From NCBI RefSeq assembly GCF_005405305.1, contig NZ_BJDU01000001.1:60791-124790 (forward strand): 64,000 bases of DNA, given 5' to 3'. Numbering within the stretch: position 1 is the stretch's first letter; each line of letters starts with the position of its first letter. Below the pieces are notes generated by a model, which was not told the origin of the DNA, did no database searches, and saw nothing but the letters and a program-made list of their open reading frames with translations. Shown in pieces: positions 41,749 through 49,402 of the stretch. Origin of the DNA: Companilactobacillus formosensis. GTDB taxonomy: Bacteria; Bacillota; Bacilli; Lactobacillales; Lactobacillaceae. Position numbers and translations under genes: made by a program.

Positions 41749-41774
41749 TTGTCTATACCAATTTAGTATTATAT
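41749..41774 (-). promoter_or_regulatory. Promoter of the surface-protein gene with a NagR-type operator
   Basis: On the minus strand TGGTATAGACAA (41760-41749) begins eight bases after a TATAAT box (41774-41769). It matches the site at the nagA promoters at 10 of 12 positions. This suggests the amino-sugar regulator also controls this surface protein. Confidence 0.45.
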
Positions 41775-41837
41775 AAAATATCATGATTATAAGATAGTCC
41801 AGATGGCAATTTAAATTTTAATAACTAAATATAAATG

Positions 41838-41876
41838 AAAAAAGAGCTTACGAATAGGCATCGTAAGCTCTTTTTT
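41838..41876. terminator. Strong bidirectional Rho-independent terminator
   Basis: A perfect 16-bp stem AAAAAAGAGCTTACGA / TCGTAAGCTCTTTTTT. It ends the zinc-ribbon gene on the minus strand. Confidence 0.9.
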
Positions 41877-41890
41877 GAAATAATTTTTAA

Positions 41891-43222
41891 TTACATTTTT
41901 ACTTTTGGACGTAAAGTGTAAGCCATAATCAATGAAATAACTGAAGTAATCAAGAGAACGTAAAAGCTAGTTCCCAATGATTTACCAGTAGATGCAACTA
42001 CTTGACCGGTAATCATTGATGAATTGACATAACCGAAGTTAATCACTACGTATAGAGCAGCGTAGAGGATTGAAGGTAAGAAGGTAAATAATCTAACCAA
42101 ACGAATTGTTCCCCGTGATCTGAAGCAGGCTGCAATCAAGGCAATAACTGGTGACAAGAAGCAAATCAAACGAATAGCAGACACACCATTGGTAATCCAA
42201 ACAGGTTGGGCAACATAAGCACTAGTCCGGCTAGCAGCACTAGTAATTGTTGCTGAAAGCGAGAAGCCATCTAGGAAAGGTCCACCGATTGAAGCGATGA
42301 AACCAATTAATGAAGCCACAATGATTGTCTTTTGAGCTGTTGTCTTATGATTTGGTTTGAGACGATCAGCAGCTGTTTCATATTTAGGCTTTTGTTGATG
42401 AGCCTGGTGTGTTGTTTGAGCAGTTGTATCAGGATGTTCGTTATTAGAATCTTTGTTAAAAGAAGTCTCATGTTTGAGAGCCTTATTTGCTCCAACTTCA
42501 TTACCATGACGGAGTTGTGAAAGTAGGAACCACAAAATAATAACGATAGCTAGGGCAATATAGCCGTAGTTTCTTTTAACGACTAGCAGAATAGCCGTAA
42601 TGATGACTGCAAAAATACTGATATAAGCATTGTTTTTCGCAAACTTAACCATGTTATGGATAAAGCCATCATTAGGATCAGTTTGTTCAGCTTTTCTCTT
42701 GGCTTCAGCAGCACGTCTTTCGTTTTCCGTTGGTGCAAAAGGATCTTTGATTGGATCTTTAATTGGGTCCTCAAAAGAATGGTAATCAGTTTCATGTTCT
42801 TGAGTCTTTTTGTAAGGCTTTTGAGAAATTGGATTGAAGTCATTCTTACTATAAACTTGAGTTTTATCATCTAAAGGTTCGTCGGCACTAGACTTGGCAA
42901 ATGAAGATGGACGTGAAGTACTATCATTAGTCTTGTTATAAGTCTTCATTTCAGGTTCAGGATCTGGCCGCTGAACTTTAGGGTGATCGAAAGAACCATA
43001 CTCTTTTTGTTGAGCTGGAGCTTGTTGTAGTGGAGCTTCAGGTTCTTTTTCTGATTTATCTTCTTGATTTAATTCATTTTCAATATCCGACAATGAGCGG
43101 ATAGTGTCATCATCTTTTACTTGATTAGTAGTTTCAGTCTTTTTTTTCTTTAGGGCGTAGCCGCAATTATCACAAAATTTTTGATCTGGGTCGACTTTAT
43201 GACCACAATTTGGACAAAACAT
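41891..43222 (-). CDS. Zinc-ribbon membrane protein (443 aa)
   Basis: N-terminal zinc ribbon MFCPNCGHKVDPDQKFCDNC (two CxxC pairs, residues 3-20), then a long polar, Gln/Pro/Glu-rich linker (about 25-195). Two helices (about 200-235) follow, then another polar Gln/His segment (240-290) and four C-terminal helices (about 300-440). This layout, an N-terminal zinc ribbon followed by disordered linker and membrane domain, is common in lactobacilli but without known function. GGAGGAATGAATA precedes the ATG. A candidate structured RNA with a terminator lies 150 bases upstream on the same strand. Confidence 0.7.
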   Translation of the reverse strand: MFCPNCGHKVDPDQKFCDNCGYALKKKKTETTNQVKDDDTIRSLSDIENELNQEDKSEKEPEAPLQQAPAQQKEYGSFDHPKVQRPDPEPEMKTYNKTNDSTSRPSSFAKSSADEPLDDKTQVYSKNDFNPISQKPYKKTQEHETDYHSFEDPIKDPIKDPFAPTENERRAAEAKRKAEQTDPNDGFIHNMVKFAKNNAYISIFAVIITAILLVVKRNYGYIALAIVIILWFLLSQLRHGNEVGANKALKHETSFNKDSNNEHPDTTAQTTHQAHQQKPKYETAADRLKPNHKTTAQKTIIVASLIGFIASIGGPFLDGFSLSATITSAASRTSAYVAQPVWITNGVSAIRLICFLSPVIALIAACFRSRGTIRLVRLFTFLPSILYAALYVVINFGYVNSSMITGQVVASTGKSLGTSFYVLLITSVISLIMAYTLRPKVKM

Positions 43223-43371
43223 TATTCATTCCTCCATTATGTTGACAAAATAAGTATACAAGACAACCTCTATCATAGGAAGACATTCCCCGGAAAGTTC
43301 ACAGAAACGTCACATGTTGTATATCCGAAACTTAATTATACAAAATATTCTTAGACTTTGCTTAAATAAAT

Positions 43372-43519
43372 AAAAAAACCTCACACATCGGGAAATGAGT
43401 GAGGAAAACGATTGTAGGTTTTGTATTAGTCAAACTTCAAGGTATGGAAATGTTGCAAATCGGTAGCGGGAGAGAACAGGCTGGATTTTTGAGTAAGAGG
43501 TGAGGTTCGTCTCTCCCGT
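43372..43519 (-). ncRNA. Candidate structured RNA or attenuator leader
   Basis: On the minus strand a TATAAT box (43531-43526) is followed by about 145 bases with no ORF and a terminator (CCTCAC...GTGAGG then TTTTTTT, 43404-43372). Near the 5' end is a perfect 9-bp stem CGGGAGAGA (43518-43510) / TCTCTCCCG (43475-43467) with a 34-base loop. The loop contains CCTCAC (43505-43500), the same sequence as the left arm of the terminator. It could therefore pair with GTGAGG and prevent termination. No Rfam family recognised (not T-box, SRP or 6S-like to my eye). Either a free small RNA or a switch for the zinc-ribbon gene. Confidence 0.5.
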
Positions 43520-43590
43520 AGTTGTATTATAACGAAACCTAATTCCTCAGTGCCAATCTAGTTTGATATAAGTAGATATTAACTTGTTGA

Positions 43591-44343
43591 TTATTCAGTA
43601 TAAATTGACTTTAATTGCTTTAATTTATCAGCATCGATGCCTAAGGCTTTGTCCAAATAGTTATCGAAGGTGCCATAGTAATGTTCGATAGCTCTAAAAA
43701 CAGATGTAATACTGGCCAAATCAGCCTTAGTCATGTTCATCTTGTTAATATCTTGATTGCCATTTTCATCATTTAAAGTACTTTCAATCGTATCGATGTC
43801 ATCATACATTAAATTGGTTAATAAATAATCCTTTGTGATAGTCTCTTCGTCTACATCTAGAGCCTTTAAGACTAACAAGGCACCAATTCCAGTCCGATCT
43901 TTTCCAGCCGCACAGTGAAAGAGTAGTGATTGTTTTGGTTGATCATTGTGTAACATTAGATCGAATAAAATTTTATAAGCTTGTTGACCATGTTTATCGA
44001 GGACGACGCTTTGATAAATCATGCCCAAATAAGAATAATTCTCGTGATTGATCATCATGGCTAATTTATCGCCATTACCTTTGAGTGGATAAACCGGATC
44101 AGAATAAATTTTATAAAAATCAGAAGTAGTATCAGCCCAAGTTCGTTGTTCGCTGTTGGAACGGAAGTCGACTACATACCGTAATCCGTAATTTTTAAGG
44201 TAACTTAAAGATTTTCCTGTTAGATTACTTATATCCCCTGAACGTAAGAGTTTATTGTATTTAATTGTCGTTCCATCTTTAGTGGGATATCCACCTAGTT
44301 CACGTAAATTTATTGCACCTTCGAGATTTAATATACGTTTCAT
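43591..44343 (-). CDS. Tyrosine/serine protein phosphatase (250 aa)
   Basis: The phosphatase loop HCAAGKDRTG (Cys144, Arg150) sits in LLFHCAAGKDRTGIGALLVL. With the NLRELGGYPTKDG N-terminal motif and VDFRSNSEQ, this defines the bacterial Y_phosphatase3 family (like Listeria LipA and MptpB). It dephosphorylates phosphotyrosine and perhaps phosphoinositides. GGGGAGGACAAA precedes the ATG. It is divergent from a glycosyltransferase gene. No signal peptide, so probably cytosolic. Confidence 0.88.
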   Translation of the reverse strand: MKRILNLEGAINLRELGGYPTKDGTTIKYNKLLRSGDISNLTGKSLSYLKNYGLRYVVDFRSNSEQRTWADTTSDFYKIYSDPVYPLKGNGDKLAMMINHENYSYLGMIYQSVVLDKHGQQAYKILFDLMLHNDQPKQSLLFHCAAGKDRTGIGALLVLKALDVDEETITKDYLLTNLMYDDIDTIESTLNDENGNQDINKMNMTKADLASITSVFRAIEHYYGTFDNYLDKALGIDADKLKQLKSIYTE

Positions 44344-44407
44344 TTTGTCCTCCCCTGGTCGTTGCGTATTTTAGGTCATTAGAAGTATTATAATAATAAG
44401 GTGATTT

Positions 44408-45169
44408 ATGGTGAGAAATAAACTTTCAATTATTATGACAGCTTATAATGTAGCTGATTATATTTCCAGCTCGATCGATTCAGTGATTGCTCAAACTAAT
44501 CGAAACTTTGATTTAATTATTGTGGACGATTGCTCTACAGATCAAACTCAAAAGATAATCCGTTCTTATGCTCAAAAATATGATTGGATTTCGGTTATTT
44601 GTCACGCTCGAAATTTTGGCGTTTCAACCGCTAGAAATACAGGTCTGAAAAATGCTGATGGTGAATTTTTAACTTTTATCGATGGCGATGATTGGGTTGA
44701 ACCCGATTATGTCGAGCATTTTTTAGATATTTTTTCGGATCAAGATGTTGATATGGTAACTTGTGGTTTCTTTAATGAAACTGAAAGTGGCAAAGTAAAA
44801 AATAAATTTACTAAGCGTCAAACTAGCATTGTTGGTCGTGAAGAAGCTACTAAGCTCATTATCAAGATGACAGGTACAGTTATGGGTTACACATGGAACA
44901 AAGCTTACGTTCGTTCTATTATTGAAGAAAATAAGTTGATGTTTCAGACGGATTTAGATTTGATGGAAGATCAGGTCTTCAATGTTGAATATGCCGCCCA
45001 TGCTAGAAAATTTTATCTCGATAATTTGCCACTGTATCATTATATTTCTCGCAAAGAGAGCATTACTAATCGTTTTGCGATGGAAAATGTCAGAGACATT
45101 GGTGTTGCTAGAATGAAAGTTTATAAAACCATTCGAGAAAGCACTCGAAATGAGAAAAAACAGATTTAA
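44408..45169 (+). CDS. Family 2 glycosyltransferase (253 aa)
   Basis: GT-A fold enzyme using a nucleotide sugar. Motifs: LSIIMTAYNVADYISSSIDS, IIVDDCSTDQTQ and the metal-binding FIDGDDWVEPDY. The protein ends soon after the catalytic domain, with no membrane helices. AAGGTGATTT precedes ATG 44408. Acceptor is unknown, perhaps wall teichoic acid or a glycolipid. It stands alone and is not part of a polysaccharide cluster. Confidence 0.82.
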   Translation: MVRNKLSIIMTAYNVADYISSSIDSVIAQTNRNFDLIIVDDCSTDQTQKIIRSYAQKYDWISVICHARNFGVSTARNTGLKNADGEFLTFIDGDDWVEPDYVEHFLDIFSDQDVDMVTCGFFNETESGKVKNKFTKRQTSIVGREEATKLIIKMTGTVMGYTWNKAYVRSIIEENKLMFQTDLDLMEDQVFNVEYAAHARKFYLDNLPLYHYISRKESITNRFAMENVRDIGVARMKVYKTIRESTRNEKKQI

Positions 45170-45215
45170 TATATATATTAATGGGTAAGTCGAGCCGAGT
45201 GCTTGGCTTTTTTTG
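45139..45215 (+). terminator. Rho-independent terminator after the glycosyltransferase gene
   Basis: AAGCACTCG (inside the 3' end of the gene) can pair with CGAGTGCTT at 45196-45204; alternatively AGCC/GGCT forms a shorter hairpin. Both are followed by TTTTTTT. Confidence 0.6.
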
Positions 45216-45337
45216 TTCCATCAATCCCTTTAAGAATAACATTTTGTTAGTTGAAAATGCTTACAAAAAACTCTTTTGTTATCTAAAGATTGAGAAATCA
45301 AAAAAATAATGTGGCTATTAGTCAAGCAACATTCAAA

Positions 45338-45352
45338 TGTCATAATATGACA
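45338..45352. promoter_or_regulatory. Palindromic operator candidate before the WYL regulator pair
   Basis: TGTCATAATATGACA is a perfect 15-base palindrome located 48 bases before the first regulator gene. The same sequence with one change (TGTCATAATATGTCA) recurs at 47963-47977. Confidence 0.5.
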
Positions 45353-45399
45353 GACCTCAATGATAGAATTTGAAATGATCAGAGAGGGGATGTCAAACA

Positions 45400-46095
45400 T
45401 TGACTAATAAGGATGTTAACAGTAAAGAACGTGCTCTTATTATTGCATTCAGGATGTTCTTTGGCGAAAAAATCAACGTGAATGAAACCGCCGAAACTTA
45501 TGGTGTTTCTAAAAGAACTATCTTGCGAGATATTAGTTCAATCAGACATGTTTTGGCAGACAAAGATTTGGCTAATTATCGTTTTGAACTGAAATATAAC
45601 GAAAGCCACAATAACTATAATATTTTTGATAATGGAATTTTGACCCTGGAAGAGGCCTTGTTAGTTTTAATGACTTTGGCAGGGAATATTCCAGATATTA
45701 ATTCAGATTCACTCAATAAAGTACTAAAGGGAATAACTGATTTAGTGTCTACTTCTAAACGAAGACAATTAGGACCAGCTTTATTAAATGCGAAGGAAAA
45801 TTATATGGCTTTGTCTAATAAAAAGGACATTTTGCCACTAATAAAAAAATTTTTGATTTGGATTATTGATCGTAAGACGATTCATTTCACTGATATATCA
45901 AAGAATTGTAGTTTAGATGGCGTACCTTTAAGTATTTTTGTTAGAAATCGAGATTGTTTTGTTTTGATATACGTAGCGGGAAATATTAATCGTAATGTTG
46001 TTTATCCAATTGACAAGTTGACCAATTTAAGTGAAAGCAAGCAAGAAATAAAAGTCTCGCGAACTAATTTGGAAAGTCATGGTGATTTTTGCTAA
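45400..46095 (+). CDS. HTH/WYL-type transcriptional regulator, short form (231 aa)
   Basis: TTG 45400 is the start, ten bases after GAGAGGGG; an ATG at 45389 gives a 5-codon dead end. The N-terminal DeoR-like helix-turn-helix is visible (NETAETYGVSKRTILRDISS). The middle region and a partial WYL-like domain (RKTIHFTDISKNCSLDGVPL, VLIYVAGNINRNVVYPIDKL) follow. It ends at residue 231, about 80-100 residues short of typical WYL regulators, so the C-terminal extension is absent. It is followed by a full-length relative 47 bases later, suggesting a heteromeric or diverged pair. Ligand unknown. Confidence 0.7.
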   Translation: MTNKDVNSKERALIIAFRMFFGEKINVNETAETYGVSKRTILRDISSIRHVLADKDLANYRFELKYNESHNNYNIFDNGILTLEEALLVLMTLAGNIPDINSDSLNKVLKGITDLVSTSKRRQLGPALLNAKENYMALSNKKDILPLIKKFLIWIIDRKTIHFTDISKNCSLDGVPLSIFVRNRDCFVLIYVAGNINRNVVYPIDKLTNLSESKQEIKVSRTNLESHGDFC

Positions 46096-46142
46096 TTTAA
46101 AGAGCTTGGTAATATATAATCAAGGTAACAGGGGGATTTAAA

Positions 46143-47159
46143 ATGGAAGATGATAAAGAGAAATTAGATCCTGAATATCAAGATATCAAAAATAGTGGTA
46201 GTCGCTATCGAATCTTGAATATCTTTACAAGATTTTTAAATCACGAAACGATGACAATGGATTGGGCGACTGAGCATTACAAGGCTAATAAGACAGCTAT
46301 CCAAAAAGACTTTAAACTCATCAGAAGAATCCTGGCACAACAAATGCCAAATCGACAACTGGTTTTGGACAAAAGTAATTCTGAATATCATATCACTCGA
46401 GAAGGTGTAATTGACGGTGCTGATGCAATCGCTATTTTGAAGATGTTGATTGGAACTAGAGCTTTTTCAAAGGCTGAATTAAAGGACTTCACTAGCGATA
46501 TTTTAGATTTGGTCGATGATGGCGATTATCGCAATATTAAAGTTCTATTATCTGCTACGATGGCTGAATATAAGCCGGTTAAAGTTAGCGATGATTTGCG
46601 TGAACGAATCAGACGTTTGTCAGAATGTATTTTAAAGAAAAGGTCAGTTACTTTTAAATACCACAGTAGTCGTCAAGGCAGTGATGCTACCAAAGATATT
46701 ATTGGTGTTCCTATCAATATGTATTTTGATACGTCTTATTATTACGTGATGATTTATCTTTTAAAAGATGCTGATCCAAAAGATAATCCACGAATCTTTC
46801 GTATAGATAGATTTGAGTTTCCAATTGATTCAAGTAAGAGAGCAATTAATATCCCTTATTCGAAGAAAGTTGATGAAGGAACGATGTTGAACAAAACTCA
46901 CTTGTTGAAGATGGGGAATGATGTTAATTATAGTTTTGAATATTTCAGCTATCCTCAGACTGCTTTGGATAAATTACCAGGATCAAGAATTGTGGAGAAA
47001 AAAGAAAACAGTGTCATCATTGAAGGTAGTATTTTTACTGAGGGTGCGTTGTTGTGGATTTTTAGTCAGGGCAACCAGTTGAAAGTTTTGGGACCTGATT
47101 CGTTGGTAAGAGCTGTTAAACAGCGTTTGGTTGATACTTTAAAATTGTACGAAAAATAA
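46143..47159 (+). CDS. WYL-domain transcriptional regulator (338 aa)
   Basis: Layout: HTH (about 20-75, TMDWATEHYKANKTAIQKDF), a helical linker, the WYL ligand domain (about 160-240: RSVTFKYHSS...IGVPINMYFDTSYYYVMIYL) and the C-terminal WCX domain (about 255-335). The family senses nucleotides or other small ligands and often controls DNA-damage or defence genes. ATG 46143 follows AGGGGGATTTAAA. With the preceding gene it forms a two-gene unit. The nearby palindromes at 45338 and 47963 are candidate binding sites. Confidence 0.8.
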   Translation: MEDDKEKLDPEYQDIKNSGSRYRILNIFTRFLNHETMTMDWATEHYKANKTAIQKDFKLIRRILAQQMPNRQLVLDKSNSEYHITREGVIDGADAIAILKMLIGTRAFSKAELKDFTSDILDLVDDGDYRNIKVLLSATMAEYKPVKVSDDLRERIRRLSECILKKRSVTFKYHSSRQGSDATKDIIGVPINMYFDTSYYYVMIYLLKDADPKDNPRIFRIDRFEFPIDSSKRAINIPYSKKVDEGTMLNKTHLLKMGNDVNYSFEYFSYPQTALDKLPGSRIVEKKENSVIIEGSIFTEGALLWIFSQGNQLKVLGPDSLVRAVKQRLVDTLKLYEK

Positions 47160-47230
47160 AAAATCGTTGTTTGAATTGGTGTAGGATTCCGTCCTCCATA
47201 GCAGTTTCATTTTACATATTAAAAAACAAA

Positions 47231-47280
47231 TAGCACCTGTATCGGAATAGCTTTCTATTCGTGATACAAGTGCTAATTTT
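47231..47280. terminator. Hairpin terminator between convergent genes
   Basis: TAGCACCTGTATCGGAATAG pairs with CTATTCGTGATACAAGTGCTA (a few bulges), followed by ATTTTGA. Long stem of about 20 bp. Confidence 0.7.
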
Positions 47281-47315
47281 GACTTAACATTAATTTTCTA
47301 AGTGAGTTTTGAAGT

Positions 47316-47906
47316 TTATTTTTCTAAGATATTCATTACTTGTTCATGAACTTTGTCAGCTTTCCAGTGACCGTTATTGCTTTTTGAATAATGGTACATA
47401 GTTTTTACAGGACGTTTAGCATAACTAGTCAAAGCTTTATTTACCTTTCCACCTAAGGCGACTAGGGTAGCGTTCTTTGAAATACCAAGATTATCTAGAT
47501 GATTTTCAAGGTTGATAACATCATCTTGTGTGATATCGACATCCTTACTTGAACTTTCAATGGCGTGCGATACATCAGTCATGAAAGAACCCCAAAGTTC
47601 AGTGTTATATAAAGCAGCTGCTAGGCGATAATCCATACTATTTTTGTTTCCATGGAAGTTCAAGAATAGTTTATCCTTATTTTGATTTACAGCGGCGTTG
47701 CCTTGATTCATACCAACGATAACGTATTTCGTATTCTTCAAACGTTCATCAATATCATCATTTAATTTATTCATAGGAAAATGATTTGGTTGATAATTAG
47801 CACCAAAGGCTTTTTCACGTTCATCTGGTGTCATGTTAGCTAGATCAGTATTGGGAACGTCCCAAATTGCCCAGCTATCGATTGAAGTAAATTTTGCATT
47901 TGTCAT
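47316..47906 (-). CDS. Unknown protein, possibly of the uracil-DNA-glycosylase/DUF1643 fold (196 aa)
   Basis: GGGGGAACATTTAT precedes ATG 47906. The pattern KYVIVGMNQGNAA (a hydrophobic strand followed by a N-x-G turn), an aromatic F-L-N-F-H-G segment, LAAALYNTELWGSFMTDVSH and a late ATLVALGGKVNKALTS strand recalls UDG-like folds, in which a first strand carries the GxNPS-type motif. This is a fold guess, not a family assignment. It starts about 57 bases after a palindrome shared with the upstream WYL regulator genes, so regulation by them is possible. Confidence 0.45.
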   Translation of the reverse strand: MTNAKFTSIDSWAIWDVPNTDLANMTPDEREKAFGANYQPNHFPMNKLNDDIDERLKNTKYVIVGMNQGNAAVNQNKDKLFLNFHGNKNSMDYRLAAALYNTELWGSFMTDVSHAIESSSKDVDITQDDVINLENHLDNLGISKNATLVALGGKVNKALTSYAKRPVKTMYHYSKSNNGHWKADKVHEQVMNILEK

Positions 47907-47962
47907 ATAAATGTTCCCCCAATTAATTTATCGATTTACATTCATAGAATAACACCGAGGGG

Positions 47963-47977
47963 TGTCATAATATGTCA
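47963..47977. promoter_or_regulatory. Second copy of the TGTCATAATATG palindrome
   Basis: TGTCATAATATGTCA differs by one base from the perfect palindrome before the WYL genes. It lies between the 196-residue gene (minus) and the amidotransferase gene (plus). Confidence 0.45.
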
Positions 47978-48049
47978 CTCTAGGAGTTCTATTTAGAGAA
48001 ACTCAAAATAAATATTATTTTTTTTGACATGCTATAATAATTGTATATT

Positions 48050-48105
48050 GGGCAGTTGCAGGCGATACCCAGACCAAACATTGCCGTTGTCTGAAAGGAA
48101 TTCTT
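48050..48105 (+). promoter_or_regulatory. Short hairpin leader of the amidotransferase gene
   Basis: After TTGACA (48024-48029) and TATATT (48044-48049) the leader has two small hairpins, GGG...CCC (48050 region) and CAGAC...GTCTG (48072-48093). GGCAGTTGC and GCCGTTG segments could form a pseudoknot. Spacing between the promoter boxes is short (14). Weak evidence for a leader element. Confidence 0.25.
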
Positions 48106-48771
48106 ATGAGAATAAATGTGTTGCAACATACTCCAAATGAAGGTCCCGGAATGATCCAAGATTGGTCACAAGAACATGGGCATCAAATGTATATCTATCA
48201 CCCTTATCAGTTTGGGCATTTACCATCAGCCGAACAGACAGATATGCTAGTTATTCTTGGTGGACCAATGAGTCCTAATGATGATTTACCTTGGATCAAA
48301 CAGGAACGTCAATTGATCAAAGAATTGTTGGCTCAAAATAAACCACTATTTGGTGCTTGTTTTGGAGCTCAACAAATTGCGAAGACGCTAGGTAAGAAAA
48401 TTAAAAAATCCCCAGCTAAAGAAGTAGGTTGGGCACCAGTGTATCGACAAAATGAAGCGGTTTTTGGTATTCCGGAAAAGATGACAGTATTACATTGGCA
48501 TGAAGAAATGTTTGAAATTCCAGAAAAAGCTAAGTTGCTATTCTCAAGTGATAAGGTCAAAAATCAAGGCTTTGTCATGAATCATCGCGTCATCGGCTTA
48601 CAATTTCATATTGAACCTGGGGCTGACAACGTGCGTGAGATAGTAGTGAATGATTTCCCATATATTGAAGGATCCGTCTTGAATCAATCGAGTGAGGATA
48701 TCTTGGATACACCAGTGCCTGCAGAGAATAAATTGATTTTAGACCGTATGTTAGATTACATTACAAACTGA
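48106..48771 (+). CDS. Class I glutamine amidotransferase (221 aa)
   Basis: GMP-synthase-like glutaminase domain standing alone. Catalytic Cys85 in LFGACFGAQQ and the His168/Glu170 pair in LQFHIEP are present, plus LVILGGPMSPNDD at the oxyanion region. Such solo domains transfer ammonia to unknown acceptors or hydrolyse gamma-glutamyl bonds. AAAGGAATTCTT precedes ATG 48106. The next gene begins ten bases after the stop, with its ribosome site GAGGTGG overlapping the stop codon, so the two are co-translated. Confidence 0.82.
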   Translation: MRINVLQHTPNEGPGMIQDWSQEHGHQMYIYHPYQFGHLPSAEQTDMLVILGGPMSPNDDLPWIKQERQLIKELLAQNKPLFGACFGAQQIAKTLGKKIKKSPAKEVGWAPVYRQNEAVFGIPEKMTVLHWHEEMFEIPEKAKLLFSSDKVKNQGFVMNHRVIGLQFHIEPGADNVREIVVNDFPYIEGSVLNQSSEDILDTPVPAENKLILDRMLDYITN

Positions 48772-48780
48772 GGTGGCATT

Positions 48781-49383
48781 TTGAAAAAAGCAATTATTTA
48801 CGTCCATGGTAAAGGTGGTAGTGCTTTAGAAGTAGAACGTTTTAAGAAAAATTGCCCAGGCTTTGAAATGGTCGGTGTCGATTATCGAGAATATTTGCCT
48901 TGGATTGTTGAAAAACAAGTCCGTGATACTTATGAGAAATTAACTTCAAAATATGATCAAATATTTTTACTAGCTAATAGTATTGGAGCTTATTTTTCAA
49001 TGTTAGCTTTACAAGACTTACCAATTAAAAAAGCTTTGTTTATCTCGCCAATCTTGGATATGGAAAAATCAATCACAGATACACTCGAAGAAAATAATTT
49101 AACTGAAACAGAATTAGAAAATCAACAAGAGATTATTTTGGGCCGTAAGACTTTATCATGGAAGTATTTGCAGTTTGTTAGGGAACATCCAATCAATTGG
49201 CAAATAAAAACAGAAATTCTTTATGGACAAAAAGATAATCATACTTCAAATGCAGTTTTAGATGCTTTTATTGAGAACCATAACGCTCATGTAACGATAA
49301 TGAAAAATGGAGAGCATTGGTTTCACACGAAAGAGCAGCTAACTTTTTTGGATAATTGGATGCAAAAAACAGTCGAATCGTAA
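48781..49383 (+). CDS. Small alpha/beta hydrolase (200 aa)
   Basis: TTG 48781 is the start, behind GAGGTGG. Motifs: IIYVHGKGGSALE (oxyanion region), nucleophile Ser in LLANSIGAYFSML, Asp in LYGQKDNHTS and His in GEHWFHTKEQ. Length is typical of small cytosolic esterases. Operon partner of the amidotransferase. Substrate unknown. The terminator hairpin begins inside the last codons. Confidence 0.78.
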   Translation: MKKAIIYVHGKGGSALEVERFKKNCPGFEMVGVDYREYLPWIVEKQVRDTYEKLTSKYDQIFLLANSIGAYFSMLALQDLPIKKALFISPILDMEKSITDTLEENNLTETELENQQEIILGRKTLSWKYLQFVREHPINWQIKTEILYGQKDNHTSNAVLDAFIENHNAHVTIMKNGEHWFHTKEQLTFLDNWMQKTVES

Positions 49384-49398
49384 AATTCGGCTGTTTTT
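49368..49398 (+). terminator. Rho-independent terminator overlapping the hydrolase stop codon
   Basis: AACAGTCGAAT (49368-49378) pairs with ATTCGGCTGTT (49384-49394), followed by TTT. Confidence 0.72.
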
Positions 49399-49402
49399 GT
49401 TA

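Noticed and set aside
43372-43531. 6S, SRP, T-box or tmRNA identity for the candidate RNA
   Set aside because: None of the conserved sequence hallmarks of these RNAs is present; left as unknown.
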